A DNA stretch of 64,000 bases from Euclidia mi. Its lineage: Eukaryota; Arthropoda; Insecta; Lepidoptera; Erebidae. Position numbers and translations under genes: made by a program. The stretch lies in the NCBI GenBank assembly GCA_944739405.2, contig OX123197.2, positions 999,501 to 1,063,500 on the forward strand, read 5' to 3'. Below are positions 55,374-64,000 of this stretch, in pieces. Position 1 is the stretch's first letter; the number at the start of each line of letters is the position of its first letter. The notes under the pieces are model-generated. The model searched no databases. It was given only the letters and a program-made list of their open reading frames with translations, and had not been told where the DNA came from.

Positions 55374-55849
55374 GTTATTCAATCAATGTACTCAAAGACA
55401 ACTAGACGAATGAAGCATGGATTGAGCGTAACTATGACAGCTGTCAAAAATTAAAACAAAAAACGTGCAAAAGACAGCCGTTAAATTGGTTATGTTCTCT
55501 CTTTCTAGAATTCTGAAAATCATTAGAAAAAGAGACAGCATGCCCATTTATTCTCATTGTCTCTTTCTACAGAATGGTTAATTTCGGAAAATGCCGCGCA
55601 TTCCAAGTCCGCATTCCCTTTTGTCCATGATGACAACCAACAGCCTGTCAAATTAAGATTTCACTGGTTTCGTTCAAGTTGATATGACAGACCACAAAAA
55701 TGACGTCATATCTGTGTATTTTTTTTAACTTGCTATCCCAATATGAACAACAGATAAATTACATATTATTTAATATTTTCACTCAATATAACGTCTAGTC
55801 TGATAAACCGTATCAACTACCTATTTGCGTCTACTTAGTACCTATATAT
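55374..55849. other. Intergenic, nothing recognised
   Basis: GTCTCTTTCTA words occur twice in inverse (AGAAAAAGAGACA / TGTCTCTTTCTAC, 55521-55568), a possible small hairpin. Confidence 0.4.
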
Positions 55850-56155
55850 CACTATATACATTACATTATATATTACAACCTTTCTTGAACATTACAAAAC
55901 AGTAGTGTTCTATTACATTAATTTATATCGAAATCTTTTTAAGTCAAATTTTACATTACATTATAGTTAATTTATTTGAATTGTTTCTGTTCTAAATTTT
56001 AAATTACAATTAATTTCATTTTCGCTACAATTCGACCATAATTATTTCCTTTGCAAATATTACATTAAAACTTTCATAGTTGTTTTGAATACATTACATT
56101 GTATTACTTCATTCCGAACATTACATTACATGTACCGTTTTAAATGTGAATCTAT
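55850..56155. repeat. Degenerate ATTACATTA word array
   Basis: ATTACATTA, TACATTACATT and variants recur at least ten times in 300 bp at irregular spacing. It is extremely AT-rich and nothing codes. Confidence 0.6.
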
Positions 56156-57589
56156 GTTAGTTAAGTATAATTACAATAGACTCTTAACCCGTCCAGGCAC
56201 TACCAAGTTGGTAAAATGCATGAACAATAAAAAAATAATTTAAATATGTTATTCATTCGAGAGAATTTTTTAATTCTTTATTTATTAGGGACTTACAGGT
56301 CGAGAACTTTTTGGAGAATTCTTAGACATACAGTTTTTTTGCAGTTTGTCACCCTCATCTGGACCAATGAGGGTGTAACGTGTAACTGGCCCAGAGAGGT
56401 TGAAACTGGGCCTAAGTATTACTAACTACCATACGCCACTGTTATTTATAGACGACAATCGTCACAAAGCAAAATGTACCCAACGCATAGTTTTCTAGGT
56501 ACATTTTGGCTGGTCACTTATAGATGACTATGGCAGTCGGAAAGCAAGTTAAGATAAATTAGATTTTCTGTTAAGAAATCTATATAAATGGAACACAGAA
56601 TATTCAAAACGTCTTACTCCATGGAACTATTAAGCAGCACTTCTACAAATTAGAATTCCTATTGTAATTTTGTGCGTTTGAACACATTTTGTGCTAGCAC
56701 TCAATATGTATAAGTCTATAACTATATTATTTAGTGGAGAAGATAATGCAATCAACAATTGTGAAGACACAGTTCACACTTTTAATTAAAATATTGCCTA
56801 GGCTTTATAGTTCACACTATATTTTTTTTTAAACTTGCGAACATCTTTTTTATTGCACTTTGTATTGCATAGAGAATACGGATAGAATCCTTTTTTGTTT
56901 GATAGTTTATCATTATGTAGTTTGAGGTTTTCGAAACAAATATTTTCACCGTTAGTTGTTGATTGCTTATTTTTTTTATTTTCATGTCTTTCAGAGATGA
57001 TTTAGCTGTAGGCTAGCTCAATTTTTTATTTATCGTATTTTTTTTATATATATATCTGCCGGTTTCCAACACAACGGAATTATTATTAGTAATACTAAAA
57101 AATTAAGTGGTCTGTATTTTGACCCCTAGGACGTACAATCGTATGAGTCAAAATAAATTACTTTGGAAATTACAGATCTAGTAGTTTCTTGATAGTTTTA
57201 AGTAGGTATTTTAAACATATTTTATATCTATAAAACTGTCAGTAGGAATCATAATAGAGAGGGAATTGTAGAATTAATTATTCGTCTACAGCAAGCCAGT
57301 GAGACGACAGAAAAGTGTTACTTTTATTTAATATAATTTTGTCGTAGTCGTAGAACAATGACGATTCGTTTTTTTTTTCATATTTTTTTATCTTCGCTCA
57401 CTGGCCCGACATTATAGTAGGACAAGACAATTCAGAAGGCTAGTGTACATCAAGACTTAGTTACGGAAGATTTATATTAGACCGGTCCTTGTCCGGGCCA
57501 AACTCTTAGTAGGTATGAAGACGGGCATGGTCCAGTCCCGGACGGGACACGGATCATGAATGTAATATAAACTGATTAATATAAAACTA
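56156..57589. other. AT-rich, nothing recognised
   Basis: A few weak hairpins (for example CACCCTCATCTGG / CCAATGAGGGTG near 56350). No exon was seen. Confidence 0.45.
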
Positions 57590-57795
57590 GCTGAGCCCGC
57601 AGTCATACCCGCGTTATTTAAGGCTACTGCTCCGCATCCCTCGCTCAGGGCGTGATGTTATACGTATAGCCTATAACCGCAACGAGTAGTTGCGGTTATA
57701 GGCTTCGTCGAATATAGGCTTAATCGAACCAGTAGTTCCTGAGATTAATTAGCACGTTCAACCAAACAACCAAACTTTACAGCTTTATAATATTA
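57590..57795 (-). mobile_element. Helitron-like element, family H2
   Basis: ACTAGCTGAGCCCGCAG, AAGGCTACTGCTCCGCATCC and CCTGAGATTAATTAGCACG follow the H2 order in inverse. A short internal inverted duplication (TATAGCCTATAACCGCAAC / GTTGCGGTTATAGGC) is present. Confidence 0.6.
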
Positions 57796-58904
57796 CTAGA
57801 CGAAAACCCAGCTTTGCTCAGGTGAAATGTAACTCTATATTACACATGTAGGTAGATGTTACCAATGAATACAGATTTACATAGAAGCGCAGTTCTTAAG
57901 GATTTCGTGTGCCGAATCCAAGTGGAGACTGACTCCAGTTTAGTTCGTAGTTGGCGCCGTTAGCGGCGCTGGCGTCGTTCTCCATCTCTCTTGTTCTCGC
58001 TGTTAAGATACACTCGAGGAACGTTCGTCTCTCTTGCTCTCGTAGAGATAGCTGTCACAGCGCGACTGCCACGCCACCAAGCGGCAATTTGGGTCACAGA
58101 AAGTTTGTCTTCAGAGCGCCCATAGGAAATGCGCCTCTATGTAAATATCTGAGCTCTTTAATGATACTCAACATGTTATCCGGTGTCAGTGACGTTTCGC
58201 TAGAGTCGCCAATATGGCGACTGCGATTTGTCTATCAGAACCATTAGAATTTAACAAAGTACTCGACTATCCGAATTTTGCGTATATAATTATGTTGTCG
58301 ATTCCAAATCTTAATTTTTAATGTTTTATTATTCAGGCAAAGTTTCTGTTGAATCTACCATAACATCTTGACGTAAACTACAATAATATTATAAAGAGGA
58401 AAAAATTGTATTTTTGTTTGTTTGTAATGGATAAACTCAAAAACAATTGGACCAATTTTAAAAATTCTTTCACCATTAGAAAGCTACATTATCTGCGAGT
58501 AACATATGCTATATTTTATTTTAGAAAAAATAGGGGCCCGTTTGATATTTGGGTTTTTCCGACCCAAGGTGTAAAAAATCATCCAAAAAAGTTCCTTATT
58601 TGGCGTACGTCGCCTAAACTGTAAAAGATAGGGCCATAAAATGTTCTAATTAATTAAAGACCTTAAAAATATCTATAAAAAAGTTTCGACACACTGTACT
58701 ACTCTTTCGAGTTAAGCACAAGAACCATGTTTTTATTAAAAAAAAAATTTTTAGGACTTCATTTAAACGCATTTATTTTACACATGTCATTACTCCTTAT
58801 CAAAATAAACTGCTTTGTCACAAAATACAGTTTATGTAGATAATATTTAGTCTGTAATTCATTAAAATTTGATGTTTGGTTGGAAAGTTATGGGGAAATC
58901 AATC
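57796..58904. other. Unassigned; GC-richer block at 57940-58250
   Basis: 57940-58250 is richer in G and C than its surroundings. It ends with a near-palindrome AGTCGCCAATATGGCGACT that contains an ATG opening a 36-codon frame (MATAICLSEPLEFNKV...). I cannot assign it. It may be a small promoter or MITE. From 58260 onward the sequence is AT-rich and could include slalom 3' UTR. Confidence 0.35.
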
Positions 58905-59193
58905 TATACACATAAATAAAATTGGAGTGTCTGTTTGTAATTTTAAAATAACCGCTTTTTACTAAATGCATATGGATGTATACACGGTATGTACATATAC
59001 TTAAATGACATTTTTTACAATGTTTGTCTGTCTGTTTGTTCTCGCTAATCTCTGGAACGGCTGGACCGATTTTGACGGGACGTTAACTGGCGGATAGCTG
59101 ATGTAACACGGAGTAACTTAGGCAGGCTATAAATTAACCGTGTACGCGAAGTAGTTCTCTCAGGACGCGGGTGAAACCGCGGGAAACAGCTAG
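58905..59193 (+). mobile_element. Helitron-like element, family H3
   Basis: Close copy of 22665-22962, from CTATACACATAAATAAAATT through GGAACGGCTGGACCGATTTT to CGGGAAACAGCTAGTG. It lies just downstream of the slalom stop codon. Confidence 0.65.
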
Positions 59194-59340
59194 TGATTAA
59201 TATACATAGTATAGATGTATTAGTTTGAAATCCGTGCCCAATTCCTGGTCTAGTCTGGTCTAATATAAATCTTCCATTATAAGAAAAACTCGGATAATTA
59301 TTATAGTATTCGAAGATCAGTAGTCCTACCCCTACGGGGT

Positions 59341-59487
59341 TTAGCCAGCGGCAAGTCGTCTGCGGCTGCGTCGTTGTCGACAATACAGTCGGAGTAATAC
59401 CGCTCCCAGTACTAGCGCTACCCCTAGAGCACCCCCGCCTGAGATGTGGTGGCCGTACACTGCACATGATAGCAGGATGGACACCGC
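59341..59487 (-). CDS. sll: PAPS transporter slalom (SLC35B2), last exon
   Basis: The protein moves the sulfate donor PAPS from cytosol into the Golgi lumen in exchange for PAP, feeding sulfation of glycans and proteins. This exon follows acceptor TTCCAG|GCGGTG and encodes AVSILLSCAVYGHHISGGGA, then LGVALVLGAVLLRLYCRQRR, a basic tail SRRRLAAG and TAA at 59341-59343. It contains the last one to two membrane segments and a short cytosolic basic tail. The LRQ|A-x-ILLSC-x-YGH join matches the end of human SLC35B2 as I recall it. 147 bp, phase 0 entry. The 3' UTR lies to the left; no certain poly(A) signal was assigned. Confidence 0.9.
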   Translation of the reverse strand, partial: AVSILLSCAVYGHHISGGGALGVALVLGAVLLRLYCRQRRSRRRLAAG

Positions 59488-60329
59488 CTGGAAGATAATA
59501 TTTAATTTAGTTTGAACGCCGTTGCCTTAAATAGATGACAATAGTGAGAACAAAATGTCACCAACGAAAGGTCTGCTATTTTTTTTCGCATTATAAAGAA
59601 AAAAGAAAACGATTTATTTGTGACAGACACAAAGCGTGTTAAAAATAGCAAGGCATAACATTAGTCAAAGTCAAAGTCAAAACCATTTATTCATTGAGGC
59701 CACAAAGTGACGCTTATGAACGTCAAAAATTAAAGTTAATTACTAGATGATTCTACATTTACATTTAGTGCCACGTTCGCAATGCAATATAGAACCACGA
59801 GAAAGAACGGGCAATAAAACTCGTGGACTCTTTTTAACTGCCAGTATAATGGTTTTACATGTTATCTTTGTAAGGAGCTGCAACTGTTTCACATTGTGAG
59901 ATATCTACTATTGCAAAAGTTAATAGTTATTGATATCATACTCAAGCAATAAATTATGTTCATTTGGTTAGCCAAGTCCCCAGTCTGTGACAGATACATA
60001 GGTACAAAGTTAGCTATATTTTTGCACTGTGGTACTAGCTTATGAGTTATGACTTAAACATGACTATGGGGATAAAAAAATAGATGGTTTTTGTGTACGT
60101 TAAGATTAGAGGCATAAGAAAAAGAAATTTAAAAAATCTACCTATAATTACAGAAAAAGGAAACAATACTAAGCTGCCAGACTATGTCAATTAAACCAAA
60201 GATAAGTATCTGCTGACTGTTAGAACAGAAATCTACATAGATTAATTATCATAGAGATATCGGCAACTACTTCATCGTACTGAGGGTATAAAATAGAATC
60301 AGAGACCAGTTAGAATGGTGATGTCATAC
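59488..60329 (-). other. sll: slalom last intron
   Basis: Donor CAG|GTATGA at 60329 and acceptor TTCCAG at 59488. It contains a LINE-like 3' tail fragment (GTCAAAGTCAAAGTCAAA with following sequence, about 59668-59880). No exon inside was recognised. Confidence 0.75.
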
Positions 60330-60455
60330 CTGTCTGAGTGTCATGATGATTGTGAATACGACGGCTCCAAACCGCTCGATGGTCCTGTAGATAAGTAGCT
60401 GTCCCACAGCCGAGCTTACTGATAGCACGATGCAGTCCGCCGCGAACACTGGGTG
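60330..60455 (-). CDS. sll: PAPS transporter slalom, penultimate exon
   Basis: The exon is bounded by acceptor ATATTACAG|CAC and donor CAG|GTATGA. Its 126 bp in phase 0 encode HPVFAADCIVLSVSSAVGQL, then LIYRTIERFGAVVFTIIMTL and RQ. The GQL-IY-TI-RFGA-VFTIIMTLRQ block is the signature of SLC35B2-type nucleotide sulfate transporters and lines the substrate pathway in two membrane helices. It joins in frame with both neighbours. Confidence 0.92.
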
Positions 60456-60839
60456 CTGTAATATAAACATATAAATTATACACCGTGTATATTAAGTCAG
60501 TCTCTTCCCGAAAAGTGTGTACAGTCGAACAACTGCCCGCTAGACCACCATAAGGGCGAGAATCGCTCAGCAAGACATCGTCACTTCCAGTGCTAGTTTA
60601 CACGCATATTGACATTCGTATACAAAACCAGTTTCTAGTGTGCCTCGACTCTATGAGCGAGCCAAGGATTTTTTTTCAAACTGGTCCAGCGCCGAATTGT
60701 TTGATTGTACTTTGGCCATATTATAGAACACAAAATATAGTAAAAATATGTAATTTTCTATGAAACAATTTCGTCGAAATCAACATTTCACAGCACTTTA
60801 ACGTACGTAATGGGTGTGTACGACAGTAAAGCTAATTTG

Positions 60840-61033
60840 TAGGTACAGATCGGTTCACGAAAGTTGACCACGAATGGCAGCCGTCGCGCATATGTAGGTA
60901 CATTCGTGCACCAATGGTCTGGCTCCATTCTTGACGCATTCCCTAAACACTCCACCTGCCCCTCACCCCGCACCTCCACGGGGACCTAAAAAATTATTTC
61001 TGCGCAGGGGTCATCTTTCATGAACCGACCTAT
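60840..61033. mobile_element. TIR MITE, family J, copy 2
   Basis: Inverse orientation relative to 55150-55373. It starts GATCGGTTCACGAAAGTTGA and ends CATGAACCGACCTATA, sharing TTCTTGACGCATTCCCTAAA and CACCTCCACGGGGACC. Confidence 0.75.
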
Positions 61034-61449
61034 AACAAATAGAGCACATTGACCTTACGCATCTACCGTCATGATGTGAAATATTTATTTTGACAAAATA
61101 CTCATTTGAGAAGTATTTTTTTCTATTTTACGAATACTTCTATATCATGGACTGAGTACATACTTTTCGGGAAGATACTGACTTGTGATACACGGTGTAT
61201 AAGAGCCTCTCAGTAAAGCGTTTGTCGAGTAGTATTTAATGCGTTTATATATTGTGCTGACGAACGCCCCGCTTGCACTGTCTTAGTACATGCCAATTGC
61301 TGCGAATTACGTGACATCAGCGTCGCGGTAGCACAGCGTTTATAAGATGTAAAAGAAACGCTACAACGACGTGGTGAGTTTGCGCCGCACCTACGTACAT
61401 CAGCAACCTACGCTTTACAAATGCTTTTGTGTAGAGGTTCTTAAGTATT

Positions 61450-61828
61450 ACGCGGCGTCCTACGTGCGCGAGAATCGTTTTATTCCATCTTGTGGCGTTC
61501 ATTTGACATGGACATGACAGCTCATTTATTGAAAAAATCATATATCATATATTTATGTACGACAGAGAAGTGTAACTAATTATAGCTTTCATTCAAATTT
61601 CTACTTCCGACATTACAATATTTATTTGTAAAAAAATGGCGACGACACGTCCAGTTCGCGCGGAAATATCGCACCAACTGATCGGGTTCGCGTCAACTCT
61701 CGCCGCGCCGCATCGCACGTTGTGTGCATTAGGTCACGTAGGCCACGTCAATAGTTATCAACTGTTTGTTGTTGCCGCGCCGCGCCGCATCGCGTTCGTA
61801 TCCAGACCGCTCACGTAGGACGCCGCGT
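61450..61828. repeat. Inverted repeat pair, possible MITE relic
   Basis: ACGCGGCGTCCTACGTG at 61450-61466 and its perfect inverse at 61812-61828 enclose about 345 bp. The right part is CpG-rich with CCGCGCCGC words. There is no coding support for the MATTRPVRAEIS... frame inside. Confidence 0.5.
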
Positions 61829-61873
61829 TAGCGATGACCTCTGCACGATTTCTTGAGCTTCGAGGTAGACTCT

Positions 61874-62436
61874 TAAAGCTGCGCGTCCACCGGATCGGAA
61901 TCGGAGCGTACGGAGCGGAAGGATTCGTTGCTTTGTATTAATTTCTATGAAACTGCGTGCACTGGATCGGCATTTCTGTGCCTGAGACCGGTATTTGTGC
62001 TGATGACGTCATCCGCAGTGAACGCATCATACGGATTCCGAGCGTTTCAAGTTTTGACGTGTTTGCGACGTTAAACTGTAGGCAAAAATACTTATTCACG
62101 ATGAACGACGATGTTTTAATTATGTTAGTGGAAAGGTATGAAGAACTTTATAATCTAAAACATGAACATTAACATAATCAACTTAGGAGAGACAATATTT
62201 GGGACGAAATTGGGCAAATAAAATCTATTTTCATCTTCTAATAAATCAAAATATAATGTATGATATTCTCCGAAAATTAATCTAATTACAACAATATCCT
62301 CGTCACTGTCCTCCTGCTTTAAAAATACCTAAATTGCCGATGCTGAATCCGAATGCAGTGGACGCACCCCATCGGCATTTTGTAAATGACGACGCTCCGT
62401 CCGCTCCGATTCCGATCCTGTGGACGCGCAGCTTTA
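61874..62436 (+). mobile_element. Family G TIR element, copy 2, in slalom intron
   Basis: Same ends as 3145-3814 (TAAAGCTGCGCGTCCAC). It has the same MADF-like fragment (MNDDVLIMLVERYEEL at 62101) with the identical stop, but lacks the 54-bp inverted duplication. Its right end lies only 16 bp from the slalom exon donor at 62453/62452. Confidence 0.8.
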
Positions 62437-62452
62437 GTATGTAAGTACGTAC

Positions 62453-62655
62453 ATGTAGGAGGGCTAGTGGAGGGGCGTGGTGCGCGTGCGCGGCGGCGGT
62501 GAACGCGCACGAGAAGGCGTTGACGGCGCACAGCATGTGCAGCGCGCCCACGCCGTACTGCGTGAAGATGGCGCCCTGCCACGACGACGTGAAGCTGTCG
62601 CACACCATGTACAGCGCCAGCAGGGACACGCCTGACATCGTCGTCACGCTTGAAC
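62453..62655 (-). CDS. sll: PAPS transporter slalom, third-last exon
   Basis: Acceptor TAATCTAG|GT and donor CTACAT|GTACGT bound 203 bp (two bases completing a codon plus 67 codons). They read SSVTTMSGVSLLALYMVCDS, then FTSSWQGAIFTQYGVGALHM, LCAVNAFSCAFTAAAHAHHA and PPLALLH. The LL-Y...DSFTS-WQ-x-x-F block and the following M-C-VN-FSC helix are characteristic of SLC35B2/slalom. The exon is much GC-richer than the introns. Upstream exons (the N-terminal membrane segments) are beyond the window or not recognised in 62656-64000. Confidence 0.92.
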
Positions 62656-64000
62656 CTAGATTAGAAACCTTAGTATTGTAACAAATATCTTAAAAAAGAT
62701 CAGTAGAAGGAAAGGTCAGACAAGCAGTCGCTCTGTGGAAAAGCTAATATTCAGTCAAATCTGACTAGTATGCGGGACCCCAGGTTGCAAGTGGGACAAC
62801 GATAGAAAAAGGAGAAATGAATATAGCTAGTGTTGCCCAAATGCAAGAACAAGACGAGACTTAGCCAGTCTTGGTCTTGGTCTTGCGCCAATACACCTGG
62901 TCTTGGTCTTGGTCTTGGTATTGCGCTCCCAGTCTTGGTCTTGGTCTTGGTCTTGCAGCAAGAGTGTTGCAAGTCTTGCAATTACCTATCAGTCTATTAC
63001 TATTTATTAAAGTTTTTAAATCTTAGAAAAACGTATTAGAATTGGAACATTGTGAGCTTGAATTAACACAGCCATAGTAAAGATCAAGCAGATTAATAAA
63101 TAACTGAAGATTTGATAAGAAATTCGAAAAATCAACTGACCTATATGTCGTTTTCCATGGAAGTAACTGTTTCTTAATAAACATTTATGATTTATAAGCT
63201 TACATTTGCTAAAACATGTAAAAAAAAACAAATTAATTACAATAACTTGAGAAGGAAGGCCAGCACTAAGGCTAGAACCTTTTCTTTAATGCGTCGTGAG
63301 TAAAGAAAAGTAGGTAAACTAACGACCTGTCCGTTGTACGTAAAGTACATTGAAAGTAAAATGTTAATCGTAATTTTGTTACGAATAAATGTGAATAATA
63401 AACCAAAGTGTATGTAACAATAAACAAGCATTGATTAATTAATTAGTAATGGTATTTTTAATCACTCTCACTCCCTCGGTTTAGGTACCCTAAGGTAAGC
63501 AATGCACCTTGACATTATTTGGTGATATGATAGGTAAATAAATTTAGTATTGTATTTTAATTCAGATAATTAAATTTTTAGATTAGAATTAAGATAAGCG
63601 AATTACTTGTAATGTGTCAGGTTCTATCTAGGCACCTGTTACATTTCGATTTAAAATAATCGCAATTTATTTTCCTATTCATCAATAATTGTACCTAATC
63701 ATAGGCAGGTAGGTTATCCAGTTAGGTTTAGTTAGATACTAATTAGACCACAGATAAGGTTAGGATGATGATAATAATTAAACTAGTTAAAATGTGTACC
63801 TATGCAAGTTATTACATCATGCGATTAATTGCATAACCTACAGAAAGTTTTTTTTAAGTAGGTGCACGTGCGCTGAACGTGGCGCGGGTGGCGTGGAGGA
63901 GCGGGGATGACGGGTGATAGTATACGTGTGTGCGTGCCACAACCACGACTATAGAGTTGTTAGGGTTGTCGAAAAAAATACAAAAAAATATTTTTTTTAG
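62656..64000 (-). other. sll: slalom upstream intron, no further exon seen
   Basis: 62701-62815 is a plus-oriented family A SINE tail (GGTCAGACAAGCAGTCGCTC). 62865-62960 is the TCTTGG repeat. 63850-63960 is a GC-rich patch with no convincing frame for the transporter. The rest is AT-rich. Confidence 0.55.
62836..62975 (+). repeat. TCTTGG hexanucleotide clusters
   Basis: Three runs of GTCTTGGTCTTGG separated by CGCCAATACACCT and ATTGCGCTCCCA, preceded and followed by AAGAACAAGACGAG and GCAAGTCTTGCAA. It is imperfectly palindromic overall. Confidence 0.8.

Larger units (their letters stand above)
60456..62452 (-). other. sll: slalom intron with two MITEs
   Basis: Donor CAT|GTACGT at 62452 and acceptor at 60456. 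It contains family J copy 2 (60840-61033), an inverted-repeat pair (61450-61466 / 61812-61828) and family G copy 2 (61874-62436). No further coding exon was recognised. Confidence 0.75.

Noticed and set aside
59045..59467. 140-codon minus frame MCSVRPPHLRRGC...
   Set aside because: Out of frame with the recognised slalom last exon and runs on into a Helitron-like repeat.
61636..61818. MATTRPVRAEISHQL frame
   Set aside because: CpG-rich repeat-like DNA inside a slalom intron, between inverse arms; no homologue recognised.
62319..62603. Alternative minus-strand frame rich in R and A over the slalom exon
   Set aside because: It is an out-of-frame reading of a GC-rich true exon; the SLC35B2 frame explains the sequence.

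Overview
The window reads as nuclear DNA of a moth or butterfly. It is AT-rich and has no dense or operon-like coding. It carries repeat types I associate with Lepidoptera: tRNA-headed SINEs, RTE-type 3' tails ending in GATGATGATG, Helitron-like elements ending near CTCTAGT, a mariner, and a PAPS transporter gene split by introns. A 200-base run of N (39898-40097) shows it is a draft assembly.

Only two host genes are well supported. (1) At 7847-8051 (+) is the first coding exon of a chemosensory protein (CSP, OS-D family). It has a signal peptide, the first two family cysteines six residues apart, and the usual phase-1 intron after a lysine codon. I could not find its second exon anywhere downstream. 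(2) At 59341-62655 (-) are the last three coding exons of the Golgi PAPS transporter slalom (SLC35B2/PAPST1). They join in frame with clean splice sites and run to a stop codon; the 5' part lies beyond the right edge. A short signal-peptide-like reading frame at 41787-41936 (-) is only a candidate exon.

The rest is mostly layered transposable elements. From 1 to 33 kb there are scattered SINEs of at least five families, Helitron-like pieces, a jockey-type LINE 3' end (5777-6560), several foldback or TIR elements (3145-3814, 18021-18235, 18779-19253, 19768-20415) and a (CTATT)103 microsatellite (29021-29535). From 34 to 40 kb, a region bounded by two (TA)n tracts holds a large imperfect inverted repeat, a 5S-rRNA-headed SINE, an RTE fragment, a degenerate CTACCAAA minisatellite and the gap. 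From 40.6 to 44.2 kb there are palindromic elements and a 113-bp tandem array of RTE 3' ends.

The most structured part is 45166-49430. One repeat was entered by a hAT MITE with an 8-bp duplication and by a 3.66-kb TIR element. The latter holds a palindromic MITE (itself split by a SINE with a 15-bp duplication) and a mariner. The mariner was in turn hit by two further elements, one exactly at its start codon. The transposase frame is still open, with a new N-terminus supplied by the inserted MITE. From 50.7 to 54.5 kb two decayed RNase H-bearing LINEs lie next to each other in opposite orientation, one split by a 5S-headed SINE and the other by a hAT MITE.

I see no virus, CRISPR array, rRNA operon or genuine tRNA gene. 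The chief novelties are the nested stack, the start codon displaced by a MITE, a MADF-bearing MITE family with one copy 16 bp from a slalom splice donor, and a SINE core found with both tRNA-type and 5S-type Pol III heads.
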